Origin: Nemertoderma westbladi
Lineage: Eukaryota > Xenacoelomorpha > Nemertodermatida > Nemertodermatidae
Assembly (NCBI GenBank): GCA_032718475.1
Contig: JAUCBJ010001305.1
Span: 1-50,770 of the forward strand
DNA length: 50,770 nucleotides
Direction of reading: 5' to 3'
Of the stretch, positions 10,151-20,212 are shown piece after piece. How positions within the stretch are numbered: position 1 is the stretch's first letter; every line of letters begins with the position of its first letter. The position numbers and the translations under genes were made by a program. The notes below the pieces were generated by a model, which searched no databases, was not told where the DNA came from, and saw nothing but the letters and a program-made list of their open reading frames with translations.

Positions 10151-11418
10151 CCCTATAGTGGGGCTGTTAAACGCCTACCATGTTGTATTAATTGTATTGT
10201 ATACCTTGGAGTCGTTGTTGAAGCTTGGTCCCATTGTGTATATCGTAGTGGGGCTGTTAAACGCCTACCGTTTATTAATTGCATTGTATACCTTGAAAAC
10301 ATTATAGAAGCTTGGCGTGTTGCTGTCCCATTGTTTATATCGTATTGGGGCTGTTAAACGCCTATGTACCGTGTATTAATTGTATTGTATACCTTGGAGT
10401 CGTTGTTGAAGCTTGGCCCCATTGTTTATATCGTATTGGGGCTGTTAAACGCCTACCGTGTATTAATTTCATTGTATACCTTGAAAACATTGTAGAAGCT
10501 TGGCGTGTTGCTGTCCCATTGTTTATATCGTATTGGGGCTGTTAAACGCCTACCGTGTATTAATTGTATTGTATACCTTGGAGTCGTTGTTGAAGCTTGG
10601 CCCCATTGTTTATATCGTATTGGGGCTGTTAAACGCCTACCGTGTATTAATTGTATTGTATACCTTGGAGTCGTTGTTGAAGCTTGGCTCCATTGTTTAT
10701 ATCGTAGTGGGGCTGTTAAACGCCTACCGTGTATTAATTGTATTGTATACCTTGGAGTCGTTGTTGAAGCTTGGCCCCATTGTTTATATCGTATTGGGGC
10801 TGTTAAACGCCTACCGTGTATTAATTGTATTGTATACCTTGGAGTCGTTGTTGAAGCTTGGTCCCATTGTTTATATCGTATTGGGGCTGTTAAACGCCTA
10901 CCGTGTATTAATTGTATTGTATACCTTGGAGTCGTTGTTGAAGCTTGGCTCCATTGTTTATATCGTAGTGGGGCTGTTAAACGCCTACCGTGTATTAATT
11001 GTATTGTATACCTTGGAGTCGTTGTTGAAGCTTGGCTCCATTGTTTATATCGTAGTGGGGCTGTTAAACGCCTACCGTGTATTAATTGTATTGTATACCT
11101 TGGAGTCGTTGTTGAAGCCTGGCCCCATTGTTTATATCGTAGTGGGGCTGTTAAACGCCTACCGTGTATTAATTTCATTGTATACCTTGAAAACATTGTA
11201 GAAGCTTGGCGTGTTGCTGTCCCATTGTTTATATCGTATTGGGGCTGTTAAACGCCTATGTACCGTGTATTAATTGTATTGTATACCTTGGAGTCGTTGT
11301 TGAAGCTTGGCCCCATTGTTTATATCGTATTGGGGCTGTTAAACGCCTACCGTGTATTAATTTCATTGTATACCTTGAAAACATTGTAGAAGCTTGGCGT
11401 GTTGCTGTCCCATTGTTT
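10151..11418 (+). repeat. Tandem array, 87-bp unit, about 14 units
   Basis: The unit contains GGGGCTGTTAAACGCC, GTGTATTAATTGTATTG, TATACCTTGGAGTCG and GAAGCTTGG. Successive TACCTTGG motifs at 10575, 10662, 10749 and 10836 are exactly 87 bp apart. A variant unit carries CTTGAAAACATTGTAGAAG and an extra CGTGTTGCTGT. A composite block of one standard unit with an added ATGTACC plus one variant unit appears near both ends (about 10312-10520 and 11206-11415), giving a higher-order symmetry. Because 87 is divisible by 3, several frames on both strands stay open for about 240 codons; these are not treated as genes. Confidence 0.9.
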
Positions 11419-11429
11419 ATCACACTGAT

Positions 11430-11760
11430 AGAGTATACCTTGAACATTATAATATCTATAATGAGCTACAACTGTCTACCTTGGTATAAAAATGTCTACC
11501 TTGGAACGAACAAACTCTTTCACTTCCAAGGGATACAAATTCCAAGGGATACCGTCTTATACCAAGGTATACCAATATACTGCAGTATCATAGAAACGGG
11601 AAGGGCAGCGACAATTTATCTTAGCCAACACAAAGGGCTCTATAGAAGTAATTAAAATTGTAAGTGCCGATATAAACCCGTTCGTTTGTAGAAAATGACA
11701 GGCAGTCAAAGTTATGTTCCAAGGGTATACATATTTATCCAAAATCGTGTCCTACCCTCC
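11430..11760 (+). repeat. Right-hand cluster of TACCTTGG / CCAAGG words
   Basis: After the array the words occur in both orientations: TATACCTTGAAC, CTACCTTGGTAT, CTACCTTGGAAC, TTCCAAGGGATAC (twice), ACCAAGGTATACC and TCCAAGGGTATAC. This mirrors the cluster at 9404-9725, so the 87-bp array is bracketed by the word on both sides. Confidence 0.6.
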
Positions 11761-12070
11761 TTAAACAGATTGTGTGGTCAAATTGCAGGAAGTAGGAGGG
11801 TCGAATAGATATAATTTGGGAAGCAGAATCAATACTCATTACAATAAATGTTTATTTGGCGGCATCCCGACACCATGTAGACAGTCTGTAGATGTTGTTT
11901 TTACACTATTTTTTTTTAAGAAAAAAGTGAAATTCTATATAGTTTGCTATGCTAGACGTTATTTTAAGCCATGGGTCATGTTTATGTGCCCTTTATGATT
12001 AAATTAAGAAGCAACGTCCACTCTATCGATTGGTATATAATATTAGTTATTATTGGTATATATTATATCT
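11761..12070. other. Spacer before the LINE, no gene seen
   Basis: AT-rich sequence with a T run (11906-11919). No supported ORF or repeat boundary. The LINE 5' region is judged to begin near 12071, where composition changes. Confidence 0.4.
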
Positions 12071-12489
12071 ACGGTCAGGTCAGGTCTTCTAGGTCATTGA
12101 TCAAGAAAACTTGCCACCTCCATGCAGCATAAAGGAGGTGCCACCTGTAGCTGCATAGACCCTCTTACTAGGGCAAATCTGGTCCTGTAACTAGGACCCC
12201 CTTCGTTCTGGGATAAGGACGCCCTTGGTCCTGGATTAAGGACCCATATACTTGGCTGCAGGGGTATATGGCCTGACCAGGCAGATGGTGATCTACCAAT
12301 GGCTGGTTAGGAGTAGAGTGTTCTCATGTCCACTCTGAGGGCACTTCACTGCGACCTGCACCTGGCAGCAAGGGTACAAGGCATGACCCAGCAGATGAGC
12401 TGCAACAGCCAATGGTGGGTCATGTACGCCAGAGTAGATATGGATGATGGGCCTCATATCTGACTCCATTGCGACACCCACCCTGTGGA

Positions 12490-13332
12490 ATGGCAAACCA
12501 GGGTGTGGTATTTGCCCCGAGAGCTGACTCGGCAAAAAAGCACCCCCCAACCCACACTATGGATTACATTAGCAATGTGGAGGTCCGGCCACTAGAGGCC
12601 AGTGGAATTATCGGACACAATTGGCCTCACAGGCGTCAGTTAACTCCTGACCGGCTGCCTGTCTCACCCCCTACTGGAGAGAGAGCAGCCAACAATTCTT
12701 TGAGTCCCTTTCCTGATGACCTTTCTGGCCCAAACCCTGGGTCACCAGGGAGGCCAGATTGTGATGAGGAGAGGGATTCTGGAGTTGGAGGCTACTCTCA
12801 TGTTCCACCCCGACCAACAAAGCCATTGGTGAATCTGAGGCAAGTCACTAGACTAGCCTCAGTAAACACCCTAACACTCGGGTCCCCAATGCGACAAGGT
12901 GAGCTGACTGCCTTGGCAGATAAGCTCTCTCTTAGCGCAGTGGGTGTTCAAGAGCACCGAATGCAGACTGGACAGACTGATGAGGTTCTGATTAAGGACA
13001 TGGGGGGCGGTTGGCGACTCGCCCTCGCGTCAGCAGATGATAGTGGCAATGGTGGTATTGGTCTATTGATGAATCCAACTGCACATGCAGCATTGGACAA
13101 AATAGACCAAATCTCTAACCGCATCATCCGTTGCCACTTCTCATGTTCTGGAAGACTGGCGAAGAAGTTTCCTAAGGTGGTTCTGATTGTGTGCTACTCT
13201 CCAACTAGTGTTGCCCCTGTAGAGGAGGTGGAAAATTTCTACCACAATCTACAAGCAGCAACTGATGGAGTGGATCAGCATGCATTCTTAACATTCCTGG
13301 GAGACTTTAATGCAAGTCTGCATCAATCACCT
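12490..13332 (+). pseudogene. LINE endonuclease, N-terminal part (interrupted)
   Basis: The apurinic-like endonuclease nicks target DNA to prime reverse transcription. The first ATG in frame is at 12490; another with better context is at 12559. About 90 Pro/Gly-rich residues lead into the domain. SVNTLTLGSPMRQGEL and VGVQEHRM carry the conserved Asn and Glu, followed by GNGGIGLLM, VCYSPTS and FLGDFNASL with the catalytic Asp/Asn. The frame is cut right after this by the LTR element at 13333, where translation would run 7 codons into the LTR and stop at 13356. It continues in the same frame at 24770 once the insertion and one target duplication are discounted. Confidence 0.85.
13328..13332 (+). 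repeat. Target-site duplication CACCT, left
   Basis: CACCT lies directly before the 5' LTR and again directly after the 3' LTR at 24765-24769. Five bases is the usual duplication length for BEL/Pao and gypsy elements. Confidence 0.9.
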
Positions 13333-14583
13333 TGTAAAAGCTTCTGTGGGATATAACTGGCCCTTTTGCTTTGCAATCCAGTTTCCCCCCAGGCGCTGGA
13401 ATACTCTAAAAGGCTCACTAACTCGAATGGTACAAGCGACCGGCTGATTGGCTGATTTGCTGTACGAGGGGTTCTTTGCTATGTTCTATCGGCCAACCAG
13501 AGCTATAGCAGCAGAGTATGCAACCAGGACAACCGAGCGGAGTGACTCATTTTGTGTGCTGGCCAAGGGATGCAAAAATCCTGATAGTTCGGCATTTAGA
13601 TATTCGTGGAACCTGTGGAATCTGGTGTTCTGCCAATGAGAGCTATTCCTCTCTGTGTAAAAGATACCTGCAACAGGGACAGAGGACAGTGTTGTTATTC
13701 CTCCTACGCCAGAACATCGGCTTTTGGAATGACTCGTTTCAGACTTTTAGTAAAACATTAGTAGGCTTAAATTATAGAACGTATAACTGTTATCGGCCCA
13801 ACTGCCCAACGGCATATAACCCACAACTCGGCCCGATCTGCCCGATCGGTTGTGTTTGCTGCATTGTCAGCGTGTTACATTATCTTAACCTACCGTCTTA
13901 ATGTTATTTACTGTTGTGTTTATCAGTTGGTTGAATATTATTATTTGGAGAACATCTATAAAGAACCCAAATTTCCCAATTTTCTTGATACACTACAGGT
14001 TAGAGAGACAGGCTATATATATCAATTGCGACTTATGTTATCGTGGTTTGTAGTGAACCTAATGCTATTTGATAGACACTACATAGATCAATTGCTGTTC
14101 TCTTTATGTGTGATCAAATTCATTGACGGTCGGCAGATTAGTGTGCAGTATTGTGCGGTACCGGTAGTGTGCATGATTGTGACCGATAACAAAGCATTTC
14201 CTAAAGAATGCGCCTTATACGTGAATTATAAGCCTTACCGTTGCGTGTAGTATAAGTCATAACTCTGTTTACTTAGGTAGAGCGCCACGTCCTAAAGGAA
14301 CTGTTAATATTTCCCGAAAGTGAATAATATTTGTCAGAAATTACTTATTAACGATCAATCGAATAATACAGTAGGCTTCACTGCAATAATAAAATTTAAG
14401 CCACCTCCGAACCCAGTCTCCCGGGAATATCCAGCGGGTGAATGGACGCGCACTAGGCTGGCTTCGGCTAATGTTGTGTTTATTGGTATTAAATATTTGT
14501 CATCTTCTAAAGTCTGAACATAAACCAAAAGACATATAAATTTTGGCAGGTTAAACTGCTAAAGGTCTTCAAAAGCGCGTACA
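13333..14583 (+). repeat. 5' LTR of the BEL/Pao-like element (1,251 bp)
   Basis: Starts TGTAAAAGCTTCTGTGGG and ends GCGCGTACA, giving the normal TG...CA ends. Its length is identical to that of the 3' LTR. Differences I see: G/A in CAGGCGCTGG, G/A in TACAAGCGACC, T/A in ATGCTATTTG, A/C in CCGATAACAA and C/T in CTGGCTTCGG. The open frames inside (about 63-132 codons) occur in both LTRs and look non-protein. Confidence 0.95.
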
Positions 14584-16758
14584 ATAACAGTTATTGCTTC
14601 TTTATTGCAGTAAGCAATAAAGTTGAAAGTACCAGTTAACCGGTAAACCTGAACCGGTACTTCTATAGGTCAGTAGGTCCAACTGCCAGAACCGGTACTT
14701 CTGTAGGTCCATAGGCCCAACTGTCCTAACCGGTACTTCCAGTATAAGTACATTAGTATTATTCGATTTTGATTATTGCATACCGGTAGGCTGTTTAAGA
14801 GATTAGGGACTGTACACCCCTTGTTTCTTTTGGAGCTTACTTATTTCTGTCGGTTTTATTTACATGTAAGTTAATATTGAGCTGAAGACGTGTAAGTCTG
14901 CTCAGATTGTTCAGATAATTGTAGGCTGGATTGCTGTCTGATTTTTGTTGAGTCTGGAGAGATTGCGGCGTGTGTAGAGTCTGTCCAATAAAGTGCCAGT
15001 TAGTAAGTTGGGGCAACTAAAGAATAAGTCGTACTACCGTGTTAGAACGCATACTAACTAACCGTTTTGGAATCTGCACATACTGTAGTTTATTTAGGCT
15101 TGACAGTATTCTGCCAACGTTTTGGCCTGTGTTTGTTTGTGTGGTCTGTTCAGGTACCGTAATAGTTATTACTCAGATATTTTGTAGGCTGGATTGTTGT
15201 ATAGCTATTATTAGGTCTGAAGAGATTGCTGCGTGTGTAGAGTTTGTCTGATAAAGTGCCGTTAGTAAGTTGGGGCAGCCATAGCTGTAAGGTCAATCCC
15301 CTCTTAAAGAATAAGTCGTACTACCGTGTTAGAACGCATACTAACTAACCATTTCAGAATCTACACGTACGGTAGTTTATTTAGGCTTGGTGGTAGTCTG
15401 CCAGCGTTTTGGTTTGTATTTGTTTGAGTATTCTGTACGGGTAGCGTAATATTTATTATTCAGAGTTTATGCGATTATTCGCAACATTCATGTCCCCAAG
15501 TTTATTCCTACAGTAATTGTGCTTGTTATACATACCGTTATAGTTCAATTAACCCCGGTACTACACGGGCTGCTTGGCGTAGGACAAGACTGGTGACTTT
15601 GTGCTCTGGTCACTCCAGCAGATGCTGTGGTTCTTTTAACTGTTCAAGTATATTTAACTACTGATTATTTGTTGTACCAGTACTTGTACCTAATTTAGGG
15701 TTTAGTGTACAGTGCTTTCCGAAAGTAATTAGTGTGTAGGCAGTATATTTGTGTTGTAAAGTGGTTAATAGGCACGCTGGATCTGGTAGTCCGCGGTAAT
15801 TAACTTCTAGGTAGGAACACTCCGTGATACATAACGTAGTACCTATAGCGATACGGTTATAGGTCGTCAGGCGGTGGTATTTTCCTATCTGGACAACGCA
15901 GTGTATTTACTACTACTTATTATTCTCAAATACCGTAGTATCCTGTCTGTTGTAATAACCAGAATTCTAACCCTTTGTTAGGCTGGTGTGTAGACTTCCT
16001 GTAAAATTACCCTAAAAATTCGTACGTAATATTTTTGTTGTGTTTTAATTAGAGATTTAATCTCACCCATATCGTAAGTAATTTGTAGTATTAAGTAACT
16101 TAGGTAAATTAGAATTATCTGTTTTAGTGTCAAATAAATAGCACTTCACTGAGAGCGCACAGCTTCTGTGTAGTGAACCCCAGAAATAATAACATTATTT
16201 ATTTCAAATATTGACAAAACCCTTTTAAACGGGTATATATAGATTATAAATCAATTCAAACGATTTATAAATAGTAGGCCTGCCATACAACAACTAGGTC
16301 TCAATATCAGTTGGACTACTGCTTAAATAACGGTAATAAAGTAAGTTAAAGTAACCAAGTAACCCTAAAAATATTCAGAAATTCAATTATTCTAAAATAA
16401 TTGACATACCGGTATTTACCATAGGCTTATTATATTTATTTCTATAAATTTGTACTGAAATCATACCGGTATTCTGTGATTAATTCTAGTTCATAATTAT
16501 ACTTATATATATTATAAGTGTAAGCTGCATACCGGTATTCACGATAGGCTTATTATATATTTATATATATTTGTGCTAAAATTATATACCGGTACTCTGT
16601 GACAAACCTAGTTTACAATACTTATATATACTATAAGTGTATACCGGTATTCTCATATACTGCAATAAATTACCGGTACTAGGCCAACGGTCATACTGAA
16701 TTACTAGACTTGCTTTAACTGTAACTATAGCAGTAAGCATTCAACTGTATAGCTAAAC
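14584..16758 (+). other. BEL leader: repeats and a hairpin, no ORF
   Basis: A long untranslated leader of 2.2 kb. ACCGGTACTTC units repeat at about 14650-14745. A direct duplication with a period near 286 bp covers about 14920-15475; the GAATAAGTCGTACTACCG motif is at 15020 and 15306. Two roughly 135-bp units with ATACCGGTATTC and GATAGGCTTATTATAT lie at about 16405-16650. No TGG-type primer-binding site follows the LTR directly. Confidence 0.7.
14591..14620 (+). promoter_or_regulatory. Hairpin next to the 5' LTR
   Basis: TTATTGCTT (14591-14599) is perfectly complementary to AAGCAATAA (14612-14620) around a 12-base loop, 7 bases after the LTR end and where a primer-binding site is expected. 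It could position a tRNA primer or serve self-priming; both are inference. Confidence 0.4.
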
Positions 16759-18429
16759 ATGTCTGACACAACCCAATCACTGTCGGATAGTCTCTTAGAA
16801 AGTGTTAGAATGACTGTTAGACAGTGTCTTAAAAAGATCAGTGACCCAGATCCAAGTATAGAACATCCTAGATCCAAGTCTAAGTCACCTACTATTGTCA
16901 AAAAGGCCATCCCTACAGTAGTAGTGTCAGACCCTAGGCTAGTAGAACAACGTAGGTCTATCATCGGTACTCGGGCCCAAGTCAAGCGGGATCAAGAAGC
17001 AGCTGTCAAACAGCAGCAACATCCTAGCCTAGAACCTAGTTCTCAGCGGCCCGATAGCTCCAGTAGTTCGGATACTGCTGAGCGGACGCCCGAACGCGGA
17101 GCGAAGATGGTGGATACGGTTTATGATGAACGGCCAACCTATGAAGAATCAACCGACGCCACTTCTTCTCAAGTGGAAAGCGAATTAACAGCAGAGAAGC
17201 CGCGAACTAGAGACGCCATTGACATCTATCTGTCAGACTATCAGCGATTCCTAGGAGACGAAGAGTTGAGGAGACGACTGTCTGGACTTCGCCCTAATAG
17301 TGAAGGAACCAAGCTTGTGTTGGACGCGATCGATGCTGAAATGTTAGCTGCTAACCAAGCTGAATTTGATGAAAAACTCCGCCTCACTAGAGTCCAAGAA
17401 GAACAAGTAAAGAAAAAACGGATAGAGGACCGAAAGACAGCAGCAGTAACAGCGGCAATGGCAACAGCAGAAGCAGATAGAAAGGCGGCAGAAGCAATGG
17501 CTGAAGCAGACAGAAAAGCAGCAGTAGCAGCGGCAATGGCAGAGGCCGAAGCAGATAGAAAGACGGCAGAAGCAGCGGCCGAAGCGAAAAGAAAAGCAGC
17601 GGAGGCAGTGGCAGAAGCAGAACGGAAAGCGTCTGAAGAGGCCACCCAAATGGAGTTAGAAAATCTGCAAGAGACGCAAGACCACATAAACAGACAGTTA
17701 ACGGATAGTCGAACGCAGATGATGAGTCGATCTACTCCCAAACGCCAAGGATACACATCCTCGGAGGAAGGCGAGACCACTGATCCTGAAGGTGGAGGAA
17801 ATAGATCTCGTCTAAGCAGGCGTAGAAAAACATCTCACCGTCACAAATTGCCTGATTTGCCCCCAGCTGTTAGAAGACAACTAGCTAGCACAGACCTAGG
17901 TAGTACAGAACCCACAGAACAAATTATTCAGGTCAAAAGACTCCCTACAATAGTTGATGAGCCTGAAATAATTAGGCCTGTCGTTCCCAAAGTCACTTCT
18001 GTGCTAGAGACCCCTGTACTTCCAGAGCTTAACTCTAAGTTCCCTTTACACAGTACTACACTGCCTGTACCCGGTAGAACAGTCCATGAGAATATCCCTG
18101 TCCTGGAAGCTGAGAGAGAAATCAAAGATTTGTCTCCCGTCGTCCCGCGTCGGCCCGCTACAATGTTGGCGACTCCCGCTTCGGCGGTCGAGTGGGTAGA
18201 GGAGGGACGACGGGGGATGAATCTCCTGCTCGGACAGATGCAGGAGACTGTCCACCAACTCAAGGGAACATTAAGGGAAAGTAGGGTAGAATTGCAAGAA
18301 GTGCAGCAAAGTATCGCGCTAGAACGCGACAAATTAGTCAATATCCAAAAGGGCATACCAATACCCCCTGACGACAACGACTACAACAACGACGAAGTCC
18401 TACCATGGCTGATCTCATGTCTTTCTTAG
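16759..18429 (+). CDS. gag: BEL Gag, main part
   Basis: Gag forms the retrotransposon particle and binds element RNA. This frame has a proper ATG and 556 residues. A Ser/Pro-rich N terminus (1-130) is followed by a folded acidic stretch (about 150-210). Next is a long helical region, about 210-300, built on AEADRKAAEA-type repeats and likely a coiled coil, then an Arg/Lys-rich linker with SRRRKTSHRHK. A final helical region (about 470-535) contains MQETVHQLKGTLRESRVELQ. The frame ends at 18429, but Gag-like sequence continues in the next frame from 18405, so the stop is probably due to a 1-bp change. An antisense open frame of 179 codons comes from the Ala-rich repeats. Confidence 0.75.
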   Translation: MSDTTQSLSDSLLESVRMTVRQCLKKISDPDPSIEHPRSKSKSPTIVKKAIPTVVVSDPRLVEQRRSIIGTRAQVKRDQEAAVKQQQHPSLEPSSQRPDSSSSSDTAERTPERGAKMVDTVYDERPTYEESTDATSSQVESELTAEKPRTRDAIDIYLSDYQRFLGDEELRRRLSGLRPNSEGTKLVLDAIDAEMLAANQAEFDEKLRLTRVQEEQVKKKRIEDRKTAAVTAAMATAEADRKAAEAMAEADRKAAVAAAMAEAEADRKTAEAAAEAKRKAAEAVAEAERKASEEATQMELENLQETQDHINRQLTDSRTQMMSRSTPKRQGYTSSEEGETTDPEGGGNRSRLSRRRKTSHRHKLPDLPPAVRRQLASTDLGSTEPTEQIIQVKRLPTIVDEPEIIRPVVPKVTSVLETPVLPELNSKFPLHSTTLPVPGRTVHENIPVLEAEREIKDLSPVVPRRPATMLATPASAVEWVEEGRRGMNLLLGQMQETVHQLKGTLRESRVELQEVQQSIALERDKLVNIQKGIPIPPDDNDYNNDEVLPWLISCLS

Positions 18430-18491
18430 ATAGTGAAGTAAAATTACAACTCATAAGGCAGTCCAGAGAGAAAACATCGGAAAATAAGTAA
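18405..18491 (+). pseudogene. gag: Gag continuation in a shifted frame
   Basis: An ATG at 18405 starts 28 residues (MADLMSFLDSEVKLQLIRQ and on) ending at TAA 18489-18491. The helical, charged composition is what is expected between the Gag helices and the nucleocapsid region. It overlaps the end of the main Gag frame and the start of the next (open from 18488), so three frames meet within about 90 bp. Decay, assembly indels or frameshifting could each explain this. Confidence 0.5.
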
Positions 18492-18493
18492 GT
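18488..18493 (+). promoter_or_regulatory. Possible splice donor GTAAGT
   Basis: GTAAGT followed by GAG is a consensus animal 5' splice site located at the gag frame junction. A matching acceptor-like CAG lies two bases before the ATG of the third ORF (21838-21840). Splicing between them would place ORF3 on a subgenomic RNA, as env genes are expressed. This is inference from two short motifs only. Confidence 0.25.
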
Positions 18494-20212
18494 GAGAAAC
18501 CCGTTTCTAGGAGAAGGGTAACACCAGTGTGTTACACTGACGACGGCGAAAGCCAAGCTTCTCAAGAAGAGGACAGCGGGAAAGACACAGCAAAATCTTA
18601 CTATGACAACAAGACCTATAAAGACGTAAGTAAATATAAGTCTCGAACCAGTGACAGGAGAGAACAGGTTGCTAAGACTCCTCCTCAGTCTCCTAACAGA
18701 ATGCACGGAAGAAAGCCCGAAGTAAGAACGAGAGTGCATCACGTTACCCAAGGTAAAGTGAGTAACATCAAACCAAACTGTGCGCTGTGCGACGGGCCCC
18801 ACCGTTTGAGTGCGTGTGCTGAATTTCTAAAGAAATCCCTTGTAGACAGATATACAGTCCTGTGGAATAAGCGGTTATGCTATAATTGCCTCAGATCAGG
18901 ACACCAACGGCGAACCTGTTACTCCGACATAAAGTGTGCAAAGTTTGGCGCAAAACATCACATCTTGTTACACAGTGAGTTCGAACGAGACAAACTGAGT
19001 CAGGTAAGCGAGCCCGAACTACATGTCCAAGTCAGTGATGTAAATGACACTGAACAAGAATCTGAGATGGAAGGATTCTATACTGACGAATTCTCCGACG
19101 CCAACGAATCCTGTTATCTAATCAATACCGCAGTGTATCGAGCACTTACTTATGAAAAGGACACCAACAATGAGTTTCCCCCAACTACTTTTGCCAAACA
19201 ACCATCTTGGAAAGCTCCAACTTCCAACGTAGGAATCAGAGAATTTCCTGTAGTGCAGGTAAGAGTTCACGGTCTTAACAAAAGTTACATAGTGAACGCC
19301 CTCCTTGACTCCGGCAGCACAGGAACATTCATCGATCAAGAACTAGCCGAAGATATCTTTGCTGGACAACCCAAGTTCCGGACTAAATTGAATATGTCAG
19401 GAATTATGCAGGTTTGGAAATCTACCCTAACGGCAGACTACTATGTAGGTGTGTTGTCCACCCCCCAGGATAAATTAGGAGCACAAGGTATAAGGTCGGT
19501 AAAAATGGTGGCTATAAAGAACTTCGCTACTACCCAAGCAGACCTTTATAATTGGGACGAGGATGAGAGCATCCAACATCTTAAGATACCTCGATTCCAG
19601 ACAGATTATCCTGGAGTGCAAATACTCATCGGCCAAAACGCGCATGAGGCGCTCGAGACATTGGAGAAACGGCCTGCTCAACCGCAGCCACTACAAACCT
19701 ATGCGGTAAGAACTAGAGTAGGTTGGTACTTCACTGGCCCTTCCCGTAGAACTCTCAAAGAGAGATTACCTCAACAACAGGTATACCAAGTAAAGGAATG
19801 GGAAGTGGAGAGCAGTGATGTGGACGATCCAACTGAGGGAACACCATACTCCTCAGATAATGACGATATTAACTCCAATGTAGATCAATGGAGACATTGC
19901 CTTGGGACGATTAATCCAGCCGACATCGCTTCCAGAGGAGCAACTCCTCAAGAACTGATAGATACTCCAGGCTGGTTAGGTGGATCCGACTCCTTAAGTA
20001 AAGAAGAAGAAGAATGGCCTCCTCATCTTACCACGGCAGAAATTAGACAGGCCAAGGGAGCGGAGAAAGTAACACAACAACTCAATCGCCCAGCTAGTCG
20101 TTTATGTTTACTGGAAAGAGACCGAAAACTGTCCGGAAACTATGGAAGGCAAGATACTCTTCCTACGACCACTTCCCTAATCCGACAAATATCTAGGGAC
20201 TCCATAACGTAA
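18488..20212 (+). CDS. BEL nucleocapsid knuckles and protease, fused to a pre-integrase remnant
   Basis: The frame is open from 18488; there is no strong ATG, so it probably continues Gag. Zinc knuckles begin at 18783: CALCDGPHRLSAC (CX2CX3HX4C), then CYNCLRSGHQRRTC (CX2CX4HX4C), then a third ending KHHILLH. In the third, the second Cys is Phe (TTT for TGT). The aspartic protease region has ALLDSGSTGTFIDQELA with the catalytic DSG, followed by the typical LIGQN and TRVGWYFTGP segments. After an acidic linker the protein jumps at 19889 to WRHC...NPADIASRG...WPPHL, which in intact BEL/Pao proteins comes after RNase H and before integrase. The whole RT-RNase H block is therefore missing, and the frame ends before any integrase core. 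Confidence 0.85.
   Translation, partial: VSEKPVSRRRVTPVCYTDDGESQASQEEDSGKDTAKSYYDNKTYKDVSKYKSRTSDRREQVAKTPPQSPNRMHGRKPEVRTRVHHVTQGKVSNIKPNCALCDGPHRLSACAEFLKKSLVDRYTVLWNKRLCYNCLRSGHQRRTCYSDIKCAKFGAKHHILLHSEFERDKLSQVSEPELHVQVSDVNDTEQESEMEGFYTDEFSDANESCYLINTAVYRALTYEKDTNNEFPPTTFAKQPSWKAPTSNVGIREFPVVQVRVHGLNKSYIVNALLDSGSTGTFIDQELAEDIFAGQPKFRTKLNMSGIMQVWKSTLTADYYVGVLSTPQDKLGAQGIRSVKMVAIKNFATTQADLYNWDEDESIQHLKIPRFQTDYPGVQILIGQNAHEALETLEKRPAQPQPLQTYAVRTRVGWYFTGPSRRTLKERLPQQQVYQVKEWEVESSDVDDPTEGTPYSSDNDDINSNVDQWRHCLGTINPADIASRGATPQELIDTPGWLGGSDSLSKEEEEWPPHLTTAEIRQAKGAEKVTQQLNRPASRLCLLERDRKLSGNYGRQDTLPTTTSLIRQISRDSIT

Noticed and set aside
10453-11251. Three overlapping frames of about 240 codons in the 87-bp array
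   Set aside because: 87 is divisible by 3; the peptides are the repeat translated, in both directions.
9404-11760. CRISPR-like array
   Set aside because: Units are contiguous tandem copies with no unique spacers, and the DNA is clearly eukaryotic.
13448-14517. ORFs inside the 5' LTR (and the same at 23629-24698)
   Set aside because: Present in both LTRs by duplication; short, Cys/Tyr-rich by composition, and with no domain.
17241-17780. Antisense ORF of 179 codons opposite gag
   Set aside because: It is the mirror of the Ala/Glu-rich coiled-coil repeats on the coding strand.
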